Origin: Fimihabitans intestinipullorum
GTDB lineage: Bacteria; Bacillota_I; Bacilli_A; RF39; UBA660
DNA length: 50,712 bases
Reading direction: 5' to 3'
NCBI GenBank assembly: GCA_018714965.1
Contig: DVML01000010.1
Location: 1-50,712, forward strand
Every line of letters begins with the position of its first letter. The first letter of the stretch is position 1. Made by a program: the position numbers and the translations under genes. The notes under the pieces are model-generated. The model did not search any database, was not told the DNA's origin, and worked only from the letters and a program-made list of their open reading frames with translations. This document shows, piece by piece, positions 48,092-50,712 of the stretch.

Positions 48092-48960
48092 ATAAGATAT
48101 AACAATCCTGTCATTACAAAAATATATAAAACAATTACTACTAATAACCTTTTATCTGATAAGACAACTTCAATAGGATCTCCATGAGAACTTCCTTCAA
48201 TATTTAAACTATATAATTGAAGAATTACCATTAAAATTGGAATCGTCCAAAATAAGTAATCATGTCCTGTCCGAGCAATGGTCATAGGATCTACACACCA
48301 CAAAGAATAAGACACAATTGCTAACGCTAAACAAACGTACATATTTTTATCTAAAAACGCTTGATTGTATGCTTCTAACACTTTTCTACTTTTCTTTCCA
48401 TTTTTTATCATCTCATTTCGCCGTTTTCCAAATCCTAGGTAAAATGAACCAAAGATAATCATTAAATATAAATATTTTGAAACAACTACATCAACCACGA
48501 CACCACCATACATAACACGCAATACAAATCCCGATACTAAAATGACGACATCTATAATAGAAATATGTTTTAACCACTTACTGTATAAAAGATTCAGTAT
48601 AATATATACAATTGGAATCAAGATGATAAAGAAGTTTGGATCATTCCAATATAGTAATCCCATCATAAAAGCAATCAATATGCATAATATGACAATCACT
48701 ATTTTTGCTTGCGCCATACTAATAGCACCAGATGCAAGAGGTCGATTTTTTTTGATTGGATGCAACTTATCTTTTTCTACATCCGCCATGTCATTTAGTA
48801 CATAAACGACAGACGAAGACAAAGAGAAAATAACAAATGCAAGAAAACATAAGCTTAAATATTGAATATTGCATAAATTCATGCTAAAAAACAAGGGCAA
48901 AAAAACAAGTCCATTTTTTAGCCAATGTTTCACTCTAATTAGTTTTAGATACTGTTTCAT
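48088..48960 (-). CDS. UbiA family prenyltransferase, DPPR synthase-like
   Basis: Likely transfers phosphoribose from PRPP to a polyprenyl phosphate. The 290 residues have about eight membrane segments and the metal motif N56-D-x-x-D60-x-x-x-D64, followed by LHPIKKNRPLASG, which closely matches the DPPR synthase (decaprenyl-phosphate phosphoribosyltransferase) branch and not the quinone UbiA branch. The second motif near SKYLYLMIIFGSFYLGFGKRRNE also fits. The ATG at 48960 is preferred, with GAGGTGG upstream; it overlaps the end of the GT-C gene. Confidence 0.82.
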   Translation of the reverse strand: MKQYLKLIRVKHWLKNGLVFLPLFFSMNLCNIQYLSLCFLAFVIFSLSSSVVYVLNDMADVEKDKLHPIKKNRPLASGAISMAQAKIVIVILCILIAFMMGLLYWNDPNFFIILIPIVYIILNLLYSKWLKHISIIDVVILVSGFVLRVMYGGVVVDVVVSKYLYLMIIFGSFYLGFGKRRNEMIKNGKKSRKVLEAYNQAFLDKNMYVCLALAIVSYSLWCVDPMTIARTGHDYLFWTIPILMVILQLYSLNIEGSSHGDPIEVVLSDKRLLVVIVLYIFVMTGLLYLI

Positions 48961-50680
48961 TTTTTTCCACCTCAAATCTCCAACTATACATATATCTTAT
49001 TTCGTCTTGTTCAATTTTTTCTACAACCTGATACTGAATATTACGATCCTTTAAATTATAATAATATCCATATAATCCTTCCGTTCCCAATTTTAATTTT
49101 AAATTGTCCATATAATACATTTCATTTAAGTCCTTACGAATTGCAATAAATGAAGAAATTGAACTTTTCATAGCATATGAAAAACAACTTGCATTCAAAA
49201 TCATAATTGCGGCTATCACAATTGCTGCTCCCTGTGGATATCTTTTATGTTTCCAATATTTGGATAAATAGACCGCCAAAATCATCGTACCAACAATTAA
49301 TAGATAAAACTGTGGTACATATCGAGCCCACCAATTTTCTCCAACTAAAATCATACTAGTTATAATGGCAATCAAGGGGAGAGTAATATATTTTATATTT
49401 TGTTTCTCATGTTTTATGAATATTATCAATGAAATGATAAAAACAATCATACTCACAATTACGCCTAATGCGAAAAGTGGTCCAAACCCTGCAATGCGTA
49501 CATCAGGTGCAACAAGTTCTTCAATTTCTGAACGATACACTTTAATTGGCCATTTTACTTCTGGATCCCCACTAGTATAAGTGACATTTTCTGTCTTAGA
49601 AAATAAAGACCATCCAAACTTTTCAATCATTGAGAGCTGATTAAACTTCTTCGGCTGCATTGTCGTAATAATATCAACTTTATCTTCTCCGATAATTGGG
49701 TATAGAGGATTTCGGTGATCTATTGTATTTTTCACATATGAGCTTGCCCCAACAAAGAATATAGCAATCGTAAATACCACTGTAAAATGAAAAGTAATAT
49801 TACGAAAACGTAGCCAAAATTGTTTCTCTTTTCGATATTTCAATAACCAATAGAAATAAAATACGGCTGCAATTACTCCAGAACATAGAAGTCCTGTATA
49901 CTTTAAATTCGTAAAAATCGTACATACTCCTGCAATCGCAATCCATAAAAATTTATTTTGCTTCTCCATTGGATTTACCAAAAATAACAAAAGCAATTCC
50001 ATAGCAAAGCAAATACCCATAATACTATCTACATAATAAGTAAATATTTGTGATAGTGTAATTGGATTTAATACGACAAGAATAGAAAATGCCACTGCCC
50101 ATCCCCTAGATAAAATCATTTGTAAACAATTATAGCTAATAATGAATAACATAATAGAAAAAATCAAAGTAATCGATTTTCCACTTTCTATACTTCCCGT
50201 CATATCGTACATAATTGCAGATGAAATCCAAGTTGCCTTTGGATAATGTTCAATCCATAAATCTGTTTTTGTTTTTTTATCAATTGGTACAACATCTGGA
50301 TTCTTTTTTTGAAACTCCGTACTCTTTTCATATAGTGGATTCCATCCATTTTTGATAAATGCAATGGCTGTTTTGTGATAAGAGTTTCCATCGATTGTCA
50401 AATCATAAGTTCGCGTATAAATAAACGGAAGCACTACCAATAATATAAGATAAGTACTCAACAAAATAATAGAAGTTTTTTTGCTCGTCTCTTTCTTAAG
50501 TGTTAAAAAATAAACAATCATTGGAAGAGACAAACTCACTATCTGTACAAACATTAAACAATGTTGAAACCTTACCATTTGGCAGGCAGTATATAAAATA
50601 TAACTTGTTAAAAAATAACCACACAGCATAACAAATAATTTCATGCTAGGTTGGCTTAATATCTCTTTCCTTTTCTTCAT
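48935..50680 (-). CDS. GT-C type membrane glycosyltransferase
   Basis: The product has 581 residues with about eleven membrane segments and a soluble C-terminal part. The loop after the third segment contains RTYDLTIDGNSYHKTAIAFIKNGWNPLY, an acidic GT-C type catalytic loop, followed by a long extracytoplasmic stretch with WIEHYPKATW. GT-C enzymes use polyprenyl-phosphate sugars outside the membrane, which fits the adjacent UbiA and HAD genes that would make such a donor. The ATG at 50680 is chosen, as the earlier GTG lies within AAAGGTGA. Promoter probably beyond the window edge. Confidence 0.75.
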   Translation of the reverse strand: MKKRKEILSQPSMKLFVMLCGYFLTSYILYTACQMVRFQHCLMFVQIVSLSLPMIVYFLTLKKETSKKTSIILLSTYLILLVVLPFIYTRTYDLTIDGNSYHKTAIAFIKNGWNPLYEKSTEFQKKNPDVVPIDKKTKTDLWIEHYPKATWISSAIMYDMTGSIESGKSITLIFSIMLFIISYNCLQMILSRGWAVAFSILVVLNPITLSQIFTYYVDSIMGICFAMELLLLFLVNPMEKQNKFLWIAIAGVCTIFTNLKYTGLLCSGVIAAVFYFYWLLKYRKEKQFWLRFRNITFHFTVVFTIAIFFVGASSYVKNTIDHRNPLYPIIGEDKVDIITTMQPKKFNQLSMIEKFGWSLFSKTENVTYTSGDPEVKWPIKVYRSEIEELVAPDVRIAGFGPLFALGVIVSMIVFIISLIIFIKHEKQNIKYITLPLIAIITSMILVGENWWARYVPQFYLLIVGTMILAVYLSKYWKHKRYPQGAAIVIAAIMILNASCFSYAMKSSISSFIAIRKDLNEMYYMDNLKLKLGTEGLYGYYYNLKDRNIQYQVVEKIEQDEIRYMYSWRFEVEKNETVSKTN

Positions 50681-50712
50681 TCTATCTTTCACCTTTTTCT
50701 ATATATATAACA

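Noticed and set aside
1..50712. Mobile element, prophage, CRISPR or tRNA/rRNA genes
   Set aside because: No transposase, integrase, terminal inverted repeats, regular repeat-spacer pattern or cloverleaf could be found by reading both strands.

Overview
The window looks like a chromosomal segment of a low-GC, cell-walled Firmicute of the class Bacilli. AT-rich intergenic DNA, strong AGGAGG-type ribosome binding sites, TTGACA/TATAAT promoters, U-rich hairpin terminators and Bacillus-like gene order all support this. The standard bacterial code is used. A gut lineage related to Erysipelotrichales or RF39 is my guess, not something the sequence proves. Nearly all genes are on the minus strand; the two clear exceptions are at 10959 and 24916. 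I see no tRNA, rRNA, CRISPR array, insertion sequence or prophage. The longest stretch without a gene is 198 bp (24718-24915).

Region 1 (1-8.1 kb): the start of an unidentified exported protein, an MBOAT-like membrane protein that lacks the catalytic histidine, a protein with an HExxH motif preceded by a 51-codon gene, trigger factor, GreA, the two U32-family tRNA hydroxylation proteins TrhP1/TrhP2, and a secreted lysozyme-like enzyme. The trhP1-trhP2 promoter carries a perfect Bacillus-type LexA (SOS) box in its spacer.

Region 2 (8.1-15.1 kb): a conserved Firmicute cluster (trmR, mltG, a DUF1292 gene, ruvX, ireB, alaS, an AI-2E family permease) in nearly the order of the B. subtilis yrr/alaS locus. 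It is interrupted by a plus-strand gene of unknown function and a P-loop kinase. The alanyl-tRNA synthetase is a reduced form without the beta-barrel insertion and without C-Ala.

Region 3 (15.1-30.7 kb): a GNAT acetyltransferase, frr, a tandem pair of duplicated glycosyltransferases, priA, a second HExxH protein, a small membrane protein, murD-eno, a FemX-like peptidoglycan-bridge enzyme, then tuf and the str operon rpsL-rpsG-fusA with a hairpin in its leader.

Region 4 (30.7-38.4 kb): envelope proteins of unknown role, a GT39 (PMT-like) mannosyltransferase with an inserted carbohydrate-binding-like domain, a Nudix/winged-helix regulator with a degenerate Nudix box that precedes an orphan pilin-like gene, two unknown genes, and a divergent PRPP synthetase.

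Region 5 (38.4-50.7 kb): a surface polysaccharide locus. It contains a GT2-GT4 fusion, an iron-sulfur F420-hydrogenase-beta-like protein, a polysaccharide pyruvyl transferase, an ABC-2 polysaccharide exporter, an SGNH hydrolase, an acyltransferase-3, and a UbiA/HAD/GT-C set. The last three genes match a polyprenyl-phosphate pentose donor pathway that starts from PRPP, and the PRPP synthetase lies at the other end of the locus.
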